DNA of 64,000 nt from Pseudophaeobacter leonis (GTDB taxonomy: Bacteria > Pseudomonadota > Alphaproteobacteria > Rhodobacterales > Rhodobacteraceae), in NCBI RefSeq assembly GCF_002087335.1, contig NZ_MWVJ01000102.1, forward strand, positions 62,001 to 126,000, in the 5' to 3' direction. Below, piece after piece: positions 20,653-29,901 of this stretch. Below the pieces are notes generated by a model. It saw nothing but the letters and a program-made list of their open reading frames with translations, did not search any database and was not told where the DNA came from. Position 1 is the stretch's first letter, and each line of letters starts with the position of its first letter. The position numbers and the translations under genes were made by a program.

Positions 20653-20673
20653 CGGGGCCAATATCCGGCCCCG
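20653..20673 (+). terminator. Possible terminator hairpin after the desaturase
   Basis: CGGGGCC (20653-20659), loop AATATCC, GGCCCCG (20667-20673), starting 26 bases after the desaturase stop. The stem is strong but there is no T-run, so termination is uncertain. Nothing else recognisable lies in 20628-20896. Confidence 0.4.
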
Positions 20674-20896
20674 AGCCCCGCATGAAGGCCTCTCCTGACA
20701 GAGATGCAGGATTCTGGGATACTGGATACAGGATACTGAGCGCCCTCCTCGCAGTACTTCCGCCGCATTCAGTTAAAAGCCCGCCATCGCACGTCAGGAC
20801 AAAGCATGTCATGTCGGCGATGGATCTATCAAAGCTGTCGCCTGTGATCCTGTGTCCGCCCTGGGATAGCGACACATCGCGACACCCGGCGGCTGC

Positions 20897-21841
20897 CTAT
20901 TTCATCCGGCGAAAAACGCAGCCGTCGCTGATCAGCTCTGGCGGTGTCAGGCACAGCGCACGGGCCACCTGATAGGCGGCCAGAACCTTTGGCACATAGT
21001 CCCGCGTCTCCGGGAAAGGCGGCACGCCTTGATGCGCCCGCACCGCGCCCTCGCCGGCATTGTATCCGGCCAGAGCCAGAACCGCGTCGCCGGAGAACTC
21101 CTCAAGCAGCCAATCGAGGTATTTGATGCCTCCGCTGATGTTCTGGTCCGCCACCAGCGCATCGCGCACCCCAAAGCGTGTGGCCGTATCGGGCATCAGC
21201 TGCATCAGCCCTGTGGCGCCTGCCCCGCTCACCGCATCACTTTGGCCGCCGGATTCGACCGCAATGACCGCCAGCACCAGCGCAGGCGAAACCCGCGATT
21301 CAGCCGAGGACAATAGTATGGGCACGGCTTGTTCTTCGATGATTTGCTGCAACAGCTGCAACCCGGGTGCTGCGACAGGTGCCTTGGCAGTTCTGAGCGC
21401 GTGCAGCGCCTGTTCCAGCCGGTTGCTGCCTGCGCCTGCCTCGATCCCAACAGGAACCCGTTTCCAGAACCAGCCATAGCGACCGATTTCACCCGTGCCC
21501 GCTGCAGTTGCCCCCGTGCCGTTTGCCCCCGTGCCGTCTGCCCCTGTGCCGTCTGCCCCTGTGCCGCCTGCCCCTGTGCCGCCTGCCCCGCTATGGGACA
21601 GGTTTCCTGGCGTCGGCTCTTCAATCTGAATGGTGATCTTGGGCGGGCTACCCGGCTTGGGCGCCACAACCCGGCGGGCTTCAAATTTCGGAAAGGCAGG
21701 CGGCGCAGGCTTGGAGCCCGTCTCTGGGCCTGTCTCTGGGCCTGTCTCTGGCGCCCCCTGCGCTGCGGACTCAGCCACGAGAAGGGGCATTAGAAGCGCT
21801 GCTAACACAAAAAGCAGCCCGATTGGGGATCGCAGGGTCAT
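20897..21841 (-). CDS. Secreted lytic transglycosylase (SLT domain)
   Basis: This 314-residue periplasmic muramidase-type protein starts with a signal peptide (about residues 1-28, ending AESAAQ). The middle is a low-complexity linker rich in Gly, Thr, Ala and Pro, containing ETGPETGPETG and a run of GTGAD-type pentapeptides. The C-terminal half is an SLT/Slt70 goose-lysozyme-like domain: the catalytic glutamate in VIAVESGG, the GLMQLMP motif and LALAGYNAGEGAV. It stands alone, divergent from the Tad pilus operon, and could open peptidoglycan for it (inference). Confidence 0.88.
   Translation of the reverse strand: MTLRSPIGLLFVLAALLMPLLVAESAAQGAPETGPETGPETGSKPAPPAFPKFEARRVVAPKPGSPPKITIQIEEPTPGNLSHSGAGGTGAGGTGADGTGADGTGANGTGATAAGTGEIGRYGWFWKRVPVGIEAGAGSNRLEQALHALRTAKAPVAAPGLQLLQQIIEEQAVPILLSSAESRVSPALVLAVIAVESGGQSDAVSGAGATGLMQLMPDTATRFGVRDALVADQNISGGIKYLDWLLEEFSGDAVLALAGYNAGEGAVRAHQGVPPFPETRDYVPKVLAAYQVARALCLTPPELISDGCVFRRMK
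21510..21584. repeat. Coding minisatellite, five 15-base units
   Basis: Five in-frame copies of a unit like GCCCCTGTGCCGTCT (21510-21584) encode GTGAD-like pentapeptides in the linker of the lytic transglycosylase. Copies differ only at a few third or second codon positions. A smaller 12-base repeat (GCCTGTCTCTGG) encoding ETGP units lies at about 21722-21750. Copy number may vary between strains. Confidence 0.8.
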
Positions 21842-22203
21842 CTGAAAGCTCGATCTTGTGGTCTTTTGCCTGACAGACTCGCCTATTGCGGCGCCAAAAG
21901 CCAGTTTTTGGGCAGTAAATCTGGCGATATCGCCACATTTGCCCCCGCAAGCCGTAGCAAGGCCTGTTAGATTGACAAAAAGTAAAAAAATATTTCGTTA
22001 CCAAACAAAGTGTTAATAGCAGTCCTGCCAAAAAGTAAAATTTGGGCAGCGATTTCCAGATTCCAGCCCAATTCCTGACACGCTCTACCGGCTATATGTA
22101 CTCATCCAAGCGACACAGGGTCGGTGAGAGAGAGAGACAGACCCTGAAGCAACGTCACTTAGGAAACTGAAAAACTTTTGAGATCCTTTGGAGGGACAAC
22201 ACA
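21842..22203 (+). other. Leader and promoter region of the Tad pilus operon
   Basis: No gene is seen in these 362 bases. The stretch 21970-22045 is unusually AT-rich, with two AAAAAGTAAAA motifs (near 21977 and 22030) and TTGACA at 21972-21977, though no good -10 lies at the usual distance. GGAGG sits just before the pilin ATG at 22204. The region between them (22046-22203) probably is a long 5' leader. Confidence 0.4.
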
Positions 22204-22389
22204 ATGATCAAATTCATCAAAAACTTCCGCAAGAATGACTCCGGCGCCGTGACTGTTGACTGGGTTGTTCTGACCGCCGCTGTTGCCGCTCTGGCCGGCG
22301 CTGCCTACACCGCGATCGAAACTGGTTCCAGCAACCTGACCGGCACAACCAGCACCTACATCTCTGGCAAAACTCCTACAGACGGCTAA
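22204..22389 (+). CDS. Flp/Fap-type IVb pilin, first copy
   Basis: This 61-residue prepilin starts MIKFIKNFRKNDSG, followed by AVTVDWVVLTAAVAALAGAAY. Prepilin peptidase should cut after G14 to leave a mature peptide of about 47 residues. Positions 5 and 6 of the mature protein are Asp-Trp rather than the classical Glu-Tyr of Flp pilins. A strong GGAGG ribosome site and the hairpin just after the gene fit its role as the abundant structural subunit of the adhesive Tad pilus. Confidence 0.88.
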   Translation: MIKFIKNFRKNDSGAVTVDWVVLTAAVAALAGAAYTAIETGSSNLTGTTSTYISGKTPTDG

Positions 22390-22414
22390 GTTTAGCCTTA
22401 GCTAAACAAGCTCT

Positions 22415-22450
22415 AGGGCCGCGCCTTTTGCGTAAAGGTGCGGCCCTTTT
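22415..22450 (+). terminator. Terminator or attenuator after the first pilin
   Basis: AGGGCCGCGCCTTT (22415-22428), loop TGCGT, AAAGGTGCGGCCCT (22434-22447), then TTT: a 14-bp stem with one wobble. Because the second pilin and the assembly genes follow on the same strand, partial readthrough is likely, giving more pilin than assembly proteins. A small TTTAGC-CTTA-GCTAAA hairpin precedes it at 22391-22406. Confidence 0.75.
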
Positions 22451-22478
22451 CCTTAGCCAGATACGAGCGAGGGCCAAA

Positions 22479-22655
22479 ATGAAAAAAATTTGGACATTTA
22501 TCGCAAGTGACGATGGCGCTGTAACTGTTGACTGGGTGGTTTTGACCGCCGCTATGGCCGGGCTTGCTGTTCTGATTTCAACTCAGATGCAAGATGGCAT
22601 CATGGGGTTGGTGAACGCAATGGTCGCCTACATGTCGAACTGGGACTTTAGCTGA
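22479..22655 (+). CDS. Flp/Fap-type IVb pilin, second copy
   Basis: This 58-residue prepilin starts MKKIWTFIASDDG, then AVTVDWVVLTAAMAGLAVL. The cleavage region is identical to that of the first pilin over 12 residues, while the tails differ (MQDGIMGLVNAMVAYMSNWDFS here). The ATG at 22479 is preferred over an in-frame ATG at 22428 inside the terminator stem, because GCGAGGG lies about 6 bases upstream. It may be a minor pilin or an alternative subunit. Confidence 0.8.
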   Translation: MKKIWTFIASDDGAVTVDWVVLTAAMAGLAVLISTQMQDGIMGLVNAMVAYMSNWDFS

Positions 22656-22712
22656 TCCAGTCGGATCACCGCGTAGCAAGGCAAGGTTTCGTCACTGTAA
22701 GACTTATCAACT

Positions 22713-22742
22713 TGCCGGTTCTGCCCTCTGGCGGAGCCGGCA
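22713..22742 (+). repeat. Hairpin between the second pilin and cpaB
   Basis: TGCCGGTTCTGCC (22713-22725), loop CTCT, GGCGGAGCCGGCA (22730-22742): a 13-bp stem with two wobbles, 21 bases before the cpaB ATG. There is no T-run. It could protect the pilin mRNA 3' end or mark a processing site. Confidence 0.55.
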
Positions 22743-22763
22743 CCACATCAGAAAGGTCACACA

Positions 22764-23624
22764 ATGCGCGCAGTATTTGGACTCGTCCTGATTATCGGTG
22801 TCGCCCTCGCCGGCGGCGCAGTGATGATGGCAAAGAATTACATTTCCGCCTATCAAAATGAGCTTGCCCGGGAGCGCGCCAATCGTGGCGAAGTGATCCC
22901 GACCACCGAAGTGTATGTGGCCAACAAGCAATTGAAATACGGCGAAAGACTAACCAAAGAGGCCGTTCGCAAGGTGCGCTGGCCCACGGAATCTATCCCC
23001 GAAGGTGCCTTCACCTCGCTGGAGACGCTGTTTCCGCCTGCCAATCCCGGCGATCTGCGGGTTGTCTTGCGCACCGTGGAAAAAGACGAGGCACTTCTGG
23101 TCGCAAAACTCACCAATCCCGGACAGGATGCAGGCATCACCTCGCAACTGCAGCGCGGCATGCGCGCCTTTGCAATCAGTGTTGATGTCTCCTCTGGTGT
23201 GTCAGGATTTCTGCGCCCCGGTGACCACGTGGATGTGTACTGGACAGGTTCCGTGCATGGCGCTGGCGATCGCAACAACCAGGATATCACCCGCCTGATC
23301 GAGCCCAGCATTGAGCTCATCGCGGTTGACCAGAGCGCCAGCTCAGAAGTGAATGGCGCAACGATTGCCCGCACAGTGACCGTGGCCGTGCACCCCGAGC
23401 AGGTTGCCGCTCTGGCCCAGGCACAGACCACAGGACGCCTGTCGCTGTCCCTCGTCGGAGCCGGAGATGACACCATCGCCTCGGTTGTCGAAGTGAACCA
23501 GCGCAAGCTGTTGGGTCTTGGCGAAAGACTTGCGCCCGAGCAGGTTGAACAAAAACGGGTCTGCACCATTCGCACCCGTCGTGGCGCCGAAGTGCTCGAG
23601 ATCCCGATCCCCTGCAGCAACTAG
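22764..23624 (+). CDS. cpaB: Flp pilus assembly protein CpaB/RcpC
   Basis: This 286-residue periplasmic protein is anchored by an N-terminal helix (MRAVFGLVLIIGVALAGGAVMMA). It carries a SAF (antifreeze-like) domain around EVYVANKQLKYGERLTKEAVRKVRWP and the RcpC/CpaB domain with AFAISVDVSSGVSGFLRPGDHVDVYWTG. CpaB is thought to organise the secretin in the cell wall. It is the first assembly gene after the pilins. Confidence 0.92.
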   Translation: MRAVFGLVLIIGVALAGGAVMMAKNYISAYQNELARERANRGEVIPTTEVYVANKQLKYGERLTKEAVRKVRWPTESIPEGAFTSLETLFPPANPGDLRVVLRTVEKDEALLVAKLTNPGQDAGITSQLQRGMRAFAISVDVSSGVSGFLRPGDHVDVYWTGSVHGAGDRNNQDITRLIEPSIELIAVDQSASSEVNGATIARTVTVAVHPEQVAALAQAQTTGRLSLSLVGAGDDTIASVVEVNQRKLLGLGERLAPEQVEQKRVCTIRTRRGAEVLEIPIPCSN

Positions 23625-23712
23625 AGCTGCGCGCCCTTTGGCCAGGACATTTGGCCCAGGTATCAGAGCACGCGCCAGGGAATCGTTGTTTATCAATGAC
23701 CTAATATAAAAG

Positions 23713-23739
23713 CAGAGCCATCCTAACCGGGTGGCTCTG
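23713..23739 (+). terminator. Possible attenuator after cpaB
   Basis: CAGAGCCATCC (23713-23723), loop TAACC, GGGTGGCTCTG (23729-23739), with one wobble and then TTCCGTCTGTT. It lies in the 267-base gap between cpaB and cpaC, which holds no gene. A role as partial terminator in the Tad operon is inferred. Confidence 0.5.
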
Positions 23740-23891
23740 TTCCGTCTGTTGCCTCTCCCCCACAGCGAGAGGGGTGTCACAACACCCCGGAAGCCTTTGA
23801 TTCTTGCAATAATTCGCAATCTGCAGCACAGTGGGTGAAAATAGCGGGCAAAAAGACCCGAAATTGAGGCGTGATCGGAAAGGCAGGTCAC

Positions 23892-25289
23892 ATGAAAATT
23901 CGTGGATTTATGGCGGCAGCTCTCACGGGGCTATCGCTTCTCTGCATGAGCGCACCGGACGCGGCTCTGGCCAATGGCGTGCGGGTTGTCAAACGAGGCA
24001 CATCAGTCACGCTCGACGTGCCGATGAACCGCGCGGTCGTGGTGGAAAGCGATGATCCCTTTGCTGAGTTGAGCATCGCCAACCCAAATATCGCAGATAT
24101 CTCGTCTCTCTCGGACCGCACCATCTATGTGCTGGGCAAATCCCCCGGTCTGACAACGCTGACATTGCTGGATGCCTCGGGCAAACTGATCACCAATGTG
24201 GATGTTCGCGTTGCTGCTGATGTTTCCGAATTCAAGCAACGGCTGCGCCAGATTCTTCCCGGCGAAAAAATTGAAGTACGTACCGCCAACGATGGCATTG
24301 TCCTGTCCGGCACTGTTTCAAGCGCCGCACGACTGCAACGCGCCATGGATCTGGCCGAACGCTACGCGCCTGAACGCGTCAGCAATCTGCTCAGCGTCGG
24401 CGGCGTGCAGCAAGTAATGCTGAAAGTCCGCTTTGCCGAAATGCAGCGCTCGGTGTCAAAGGCGCTGCATTCCTCTGTCGCTCTGGGCAATGCCAGTGGC
24501 AGCACCGTGGGCGAAAGCGGCACCTGGCTGGCGGGCGACAATGGCCTGAGCAATCCCACCATCACCCCGCAGGATGGTGTTGCCGGCGCTCTTGCCTTTC
24601 AGTTTGGCGCCGGATCCTTTCAGGTTGGCCTGCTGCTGGAAGCGCTGGAGCAAAAAGGCGTGGTCCGCACTCTGGCCGAACCAAACCTCTCTGCCCTCTC
24701 CGGTCAGGAAGCCAAATTTCTTGCGGGTGGCGAATATCCGATCCCGGTTGCGCAGGACAGCGGCAATATCACCATCGAGTTCAAACCCTTTGGTATCGAG
24801 TTGAACTTCATTCCACGGGTGGTTGACGGCGATCTGATCAACCTTGAGCTCAAGGCTGCCGTATCCGCTGTGGATCCGACAAACTCCCTTTTTGTCAACG
24901 ACCTGCGGGTCAGTGCCTTTTCCAGACGGGAAACTGCAACCACGGTCGAGCTGCGCGATGGCGAGAGTTTTGCCATTGCTGGCCTCGTGAAGGACGAGTT
25001 CCTCGACAACTCATCACAGGTGCCCTGGATTGGGGACGTGCCTATACTGGGGGCTCTGTTCCGCAGTGCCGACTACCAGCGGGAACAGACCGAACTGGTC
25101 ATCATCGTCAGCGCGCATCTGGTCACGCCCTCTCGTGGCGAAGCCCTCAGCCTGCCAACGGACCGCATCAAGCCGCCCAGCGAGTCGGAACTGTTTCTGT
25201 TTGGCCGTACTGTAAGCGCACAAAAAGGCCCAGCCAGCGAAGTTGCCAGACAAGACTTTAATGGCTCCTACGGCTATGTGATGGACTGA
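23892..25289 (+). CDS. cpaC: Tad pilus outer-membrane secretin CpaC/RcpA
   Basis: This is the outer-membrane channel of the Tad pilus. A signal peptide (MKIRGFMAAALTGLSLLCMSAPDAALA) precedes a pilus-specific N-domain and a BON-like domain (TANDGIVLSGTVSSAARLQRAMDLA). The secretin domain contains VRTLAEPNLSALSGQEAKFLAGGEYPIP and the C-terminal VPWIGDVPILGALFRS signature. The ATG at 23892 is chosen because it opens the signal peptide and follows AAGGCAGG; an upstream in-frame ATG adds only MIGKAGH. About 465 residues. Confidence 0.93.
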   Translation: MKIRGFMAAALTGLSLLCMSAPDAALANGVRVVKRGTSVTLDVPMNRAVVVESDDPFAELSIANPNIADISSLSDRTIYVLGKSPGLTTLTLLDASGKLITNVDVRVAADVSEFKQRLRQILPGEKIEVRTANDGIVLSGTVSSAARLQRAMDLAERYAPERVSNLLSVGGVQQVMLKVRFAEMQRSVSKALHSSVALGNASGSTVGESGTWLAGDNGLSNPTITPQDGVAGALAFQFGAGSFQVGLLLEALEQKGVVRTLAEPNLSALSGQEAKFLAGGEYPIPVAQDSGNITIEFKPFGIELNFIPRVVDGDLINLELKAAVSAVDPTNSLFVNDLRVSAFSRRETATTVELRDGESFAIAGLVKDEFLDNSSQVPWIGDVPILGALFRSADYQREQTELVIIVSAHLVTPSRGEALSLPTDRIKPPSESELFLFGRTVSAQKGPASEVARQDFNGSYGYVMD

Positions 25290-25312
25290 AGACGTAAAAG
25301 AAAGACCGGGAC

Positions 25313-25942
25313 ATGATCAAAAGCATATCGATCTTGGGGCTTGTTCTCAGCGCCGCCGCCTGCAGCCATCGTCAGGCGGGTGAGCCGCTGGACGAAAGCC
25401 TGCTGGGCGCGGCCACCCACAACAACGCTGCGGTCATGAGCGGTGAACGGGACTACGCGATACAGCTTGCTGGGCGGTTCGCCAAAGAAGTCCCGACAAC
25501 CATCAACTTTGCTTTTGACGATGCCCGCCTTGATGGCGAAGCCCGCTCTGTGCTGGACCGTCAGGCCGCCTGGATCAAACAATTCCCCGAAGTTCGCTTT
25601 CGGGTCTATGGCCACACTGATTCGGTCGGGAGCAGCAGCTACAACAAACAACTGGGCCTGCGGCGTGCCCGCGCGGCGGTAAATCATCTTGTCAGCCGTG
25701 GCATCAGTCGCAGCCGCCTCGAGGCTATGGTCTCTCACCCTGAGAGCCAGCCCCTGATCCTGACCCAGGAACGCGAGCGTCGCAATCGCAGGACCGTGAC
25801 CGAAGTCAGCGGGTTTTTCAAAAGGCACCCCACGGTTCTGGATGGGAAATATGCCCAGATTGTCTACCGCGACTACATAGCCAGCGCCGTCCCGGCCACC
25901 ACCCTCACCTCTGAGCAGTCTCTCAACTCCAGCCTGGAATAG
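25313..25942 (+). CDS. OmpA-domain lipoprotein of the Tad locus
   Basis: This 209-residue predicted lipoprotein has the lipobox LSAAAC. An OmpA-C-like peptidoglycan-binding domain follows (INFAFDDARLDGEARSVLDRQA, VYGHTDSVGSSSYNKQLGLRRARAAV, with the NRRT arginines). It occupies the place between the secretin and tadZ where other Tad loci carry CpaD or RcpB, so it may anchor the secretin to peptidoglycan. That role is inferred from position. Confidence 0.85.
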   Translation: MIKSISILGLVLSAAACSHRQAGEPLDESLLGAATHNNAAVMSGERDYAIQLAGRFAKEVPTTINFAFDDARLDGEARSVLDRQAAWIKQFPEVRFRVYGHTDSVGSSSYNKQLGLRRARAAVNHLVSRGISRSRLEAMVSHPESQPLILTQERERRNRRTVTEVSGFFKRHPTVLDGKYAQIVYRDYIASAVPATTLTSEQSLNSSLE

Positions 25943-25997
25943 AGTCCGGCCCCTGCCAGTCCTCTCCGCCAGTCCTCCTCGCCCTGTGCTTCATAAG

Positions 25998-26038
25998 AGG
26001 CCTGATCCGGGCTGCCTCAAAGGCAGTATATCAGGCCT
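25998..26038. repeat. Nested hairpin between the OmpA lipoprotein and tadZ
   Basis: The outer arms AGGCCTGAT (25998-26006) and ATCAGGCCT (26030-26038) enclose an inner hairpin CTGCCT-CAA-AGGCAG (26012-26026). The gap 25943-26194 contains no gene. The structure could be a terminator without T-run or an mRNA processing site that splits the Tad operon. Confidence 0.6.
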
Positions 26039-26194
26039 GCTCAGCCTGCCTTACTTCAAAAACCGTTCAACAATTCCCTACATTTGGGGTTTTTTGGCCC
26101 CAATCTTGCCCAGATGTTAATCGACATTGTGCCACAAGGGTAACCTGCGACCTGTGAATCGCTGGGCTGCCCTGGAACCATGAGGATGATGTCG

Positions 26195-27433
26195 ATGAGC
26201 GGTGAAATGCCACAATCAGAAAACCCTGCCATTGTCGCCTGCACAATCAGCCGCGATGTGCAGAACTTCGACCTCCTTATAGAAGACATGGAGGCCGCAC
26301 TTGGCGAGGCCTGGGGCGACCTGGGTTTTGGCGAAACCCTGGCGTTTTTTGCCCAGCCCGAAGCCGAGACCCTCGAATTTGTCGCCCTTGCAATGGACTC
26401 CCAGGATGAGGCCAATCTTGCGCAGATGGGCGAGATCATTTCACAAGCCAAAGCACGCAACATAAAAGTCATCCTGATCGCTGAAGAGGTCAGCCCCGCA
26501 GCCCTTCACACGCTGCTGCGCCAGGGTGCCGATGAATTTATTCCCTACCCCTTGCCGGAACGTGAGCTGCAGGCGGCGATTGACCGCATCAGCACACCGG
26601 GGCCGGACCCCGCAGCCCCAACAAACCCACATTTGCTAAAGTCAGACGCCCGCCGCGAAGGCGCTGTCATCGTTTGCCATGGCCTTGCTGGTGGCACCGG
26701 ATCAACCACTCTGGCGGTAAACCTGGCCTGGGAGCTGGCCGAGATGAGCACCCAAAAGACGCCCTCGGTTTGCCTGCTGGATTTCGACATGCAACAGGGA
26801 TCGGTCTCGACCTATCTCGACCTGCCCCGCCGCGAGATCGTGATGGAGCTGCTGAGCGAAACCGAAAACATGGACGCGGATATATTTGGTCAGGCGCTGC
26901 TGCCCTTTCAGGACAAACTGCAGGTCCTGACCGCGCCCAGCGAAATGATCCCACTTGATTTCATTTCCGTTGAGGATGTGGAGCGCGTGGTGGAAATGGC
27001 CCGCAGCCATTTTGATTTTGTCATTATCGATATGCCCCACACCCTGGTGCAATGGTCCGAAACCATTCTGCAGATGGCGCATGTCTATTTTGCCATGATC
27101 GAGCTGGACATGCGCTCGGCCCAGAACGCGCTGCGCCTGAAACGCGCGCTGCAGTCCGAAGGCCTGCCCTTTGACAAACTGCGTTTTGCGCTGAACCGGG
27201 CGCCGAAATTCACCGATCTCAGCGGTAAAAGCCGGGTCAAACGGATGGCCGAAAGCCTTGGTATCTCGATTGATCTGCAGCTGCCCGATGGCGGCAAGCC
27301 CATCACCCAAAGCTGTGACCACGGGCTGCCTCTGGCGACCTCAAATGCCAAAAACCCCCTGCGCAAAGAAATCGCCAAACTGGCGCGATCGCTGCACGAT
27401 CTGGGGACCAACGAGACCGAGGCCGCTGCCTAG
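26195..27433 (+). CDS. tadZ: Tad pilus localisation ATPase TadZ/CpaE
   Basis: The protein has an N-terminal pseudo-receiver domain (about residues 10-130) and a ParA/MinD-like ATPase domain. The nucleotide loop reads GLAGGTGSTTLAVNLAWELA, lacking the signature lysine and the catalytic lysine of canonical KGGxGKT; such deviant loops are known in TadZ. The later LLDFDMQQGSVSTYLDLP and DFVIIDMPHTL are typical. ATG 26195 has GAGG 9 bases upstream; an ATG at 26180 is also in frame. TadZ places the pilus machine at the pole. Confidence 0.9.
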   Translation: MSGEMPQSENPAIVACTISRDVQNFDLLIEDMEAALGEAWGDLGFGETLAFFAQPEAETLEFVALAMDSQDEANLAQMGEIISQAKARNIKVILIAEEVSPAALHTLLRQGADEFIPYPLPERELQAAIDRISTPGPDPAAPTNPHLLKSDARREGAVIVCHGLAGGTGSTTLAVNLAWELAEMSTQKTPSVCLLDFDMQQGSVSTYLDLPRREIVMELLSETENMDADIFGQALLPFQDKLQVLTAPSEMIPLDFISVEDVERVVEMARSHFDFVIIDMPHTLVQWSETILQMAHVYFAMIELDMRSAQNALRLKRALQSEGLPFDKLRFALNRAPKFTDLSGKSRVKRMAESLGISIDLQLPDGGKPITQSCDHGLPLATSNAKNPLRKEIAKLARSLHDLGTNETEAAA

Positions 27434-27475
27434 TTTCAAGCACTGTAATTTCGTTGAGTAGCCGGGGGGTCTCAC

Positions 27476-28921
<1,446 letters not shown>

Positions 28922-28922
28922 C

Positions 28923-29891
28923 ATGCAACTGAGTGCAGAACCGGTCATCTATCTGCTAATCTTTGTTGGCGTGGTCGTGCTGGTCGAGGGCATCTACCTG
29001 GTTGCCTTTGGCAAATCCATCCGGCTCAACAATCAGGTCAACCGCCGTCTGGAAATGATGGAAAAGGGCAGCACCCGCGAGCAGGTGCTGGAACAGTTGC
29101 GCAAAGAGCTGGGTCAGCATGGCAAGTCCAAGACCATCCCGCTCTATTCACTGCTTGCCGAAAAGGCACAGAAAGCCGCCATCGCCTTTAGCCCCAAACA
29201 GTTGATGCTGATCATGGCTGGCCCGGCCTTCTTTGCCTTTATCGGGTTGAGCGTCGGCACCTCCACCCCTCTGGCGGCACGCGCGCTTGCGGCCATTGTG
29301 ATCGGGGTTGGCGGGGTGTTCTTTTGGGTCAATAAAAAGGCCGCCACACGCATGGGCCTGATCGAAGAGCAACTGCCTGACGCCGTTGAGCTGATGGTGC
29401 GCAGCCTGCGGGTGGGCCATCCCTTTACCTCGACAGTGCAGATCGTCGCCCAGGAGATCGAAGACCCCCTTGCCACCGAATTCGGCATCATCGCTGACGA
29501 ATGTGCCTATGGCCGCGATATCGGCGAAGCGCTGAAGGAGATGGCCGAACGGCTGGATGTGCAGGATCTGCGGTTCCTGTCGGTTGCGGTGACCATTCAG
29601 CAGCAATCAGGCGGCAATCTCGCCGAAGTCCTGGCGGGTCTGGCCAAGGTGATCCGGGCACGGTTCCGCCTGTTTCGCCGGGTCAAAGCCATCACGGCCG
29701 AAGCACAATGGTCCGGTAAATTCCTCTCGGCCTTCCCGCTGCTGGCCCTGATCGGCACCCTGCTGAAAGATCCGAACTACTACGATGGCGTTTTGGATCA
29801 CCCCTATTTTATTCCGGCCTGTTTCTTTGTCGGCATCATGCTCACGGTGAATCTTGTCGTGATGCGTTTCCTGACCGACATCAAGGTTTGA
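28923..29891 (+). CDS. tadB: Tad pilus inner-membrane protein TadB
   Basis: This 322-residue membrane protein has a type II secretion F (GspF-like) domain, with helices at the N-terminus, centre and C-terminus. The domain contains ELMVRSLRVGHPFTSTVQIVAQEIEDPLATEFG and VAVTIQQQSGGNLAEVLAGLAKVIRAR. The ATG at 28923 follows the tadA TGA by one base, with GGAGG inside the tadA end. It forms the inner-membrane platform with TadC. Confidence 0.94.
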   Translation: MQLSAEPVIYLLIFVGVVVLVEGIYLVAFGKSIRLNNQVNRRLEMMEKGSTREQVLEQLRKELGQHGKSKTIPLYSLLAEKAQKAAIAFSPKQLMLIMAGPAFFAFIGLSVGTSTPLAARALAAIVIGVGGVFFWVNKKAATRMGLIEEQLPDAVELMVRSLRVGHPFTSTVQIVAQEIEDPLATEFGIIADECAYGRDIGEALKEMAERLDVQDLRFLSVAVTIQQQSGGNLAEVLAGLAKVIRARFRLFRRVKAITAEAQWSGKFLSAFPLLALIGTLLKDPNYYDGVLDHPYFIPACFFVGIMLTVNLVVMRFLTDIKV

Positions 29892-29901
29892 GGAGAAAAC
29901 C

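Noticed and set aside
21510-21584. Regular 15-base repeats considered as a CRISPR array
   Set aside because: The units are contiguous without spacers and lie in frame in a coding linker; no cas genes are nearby.
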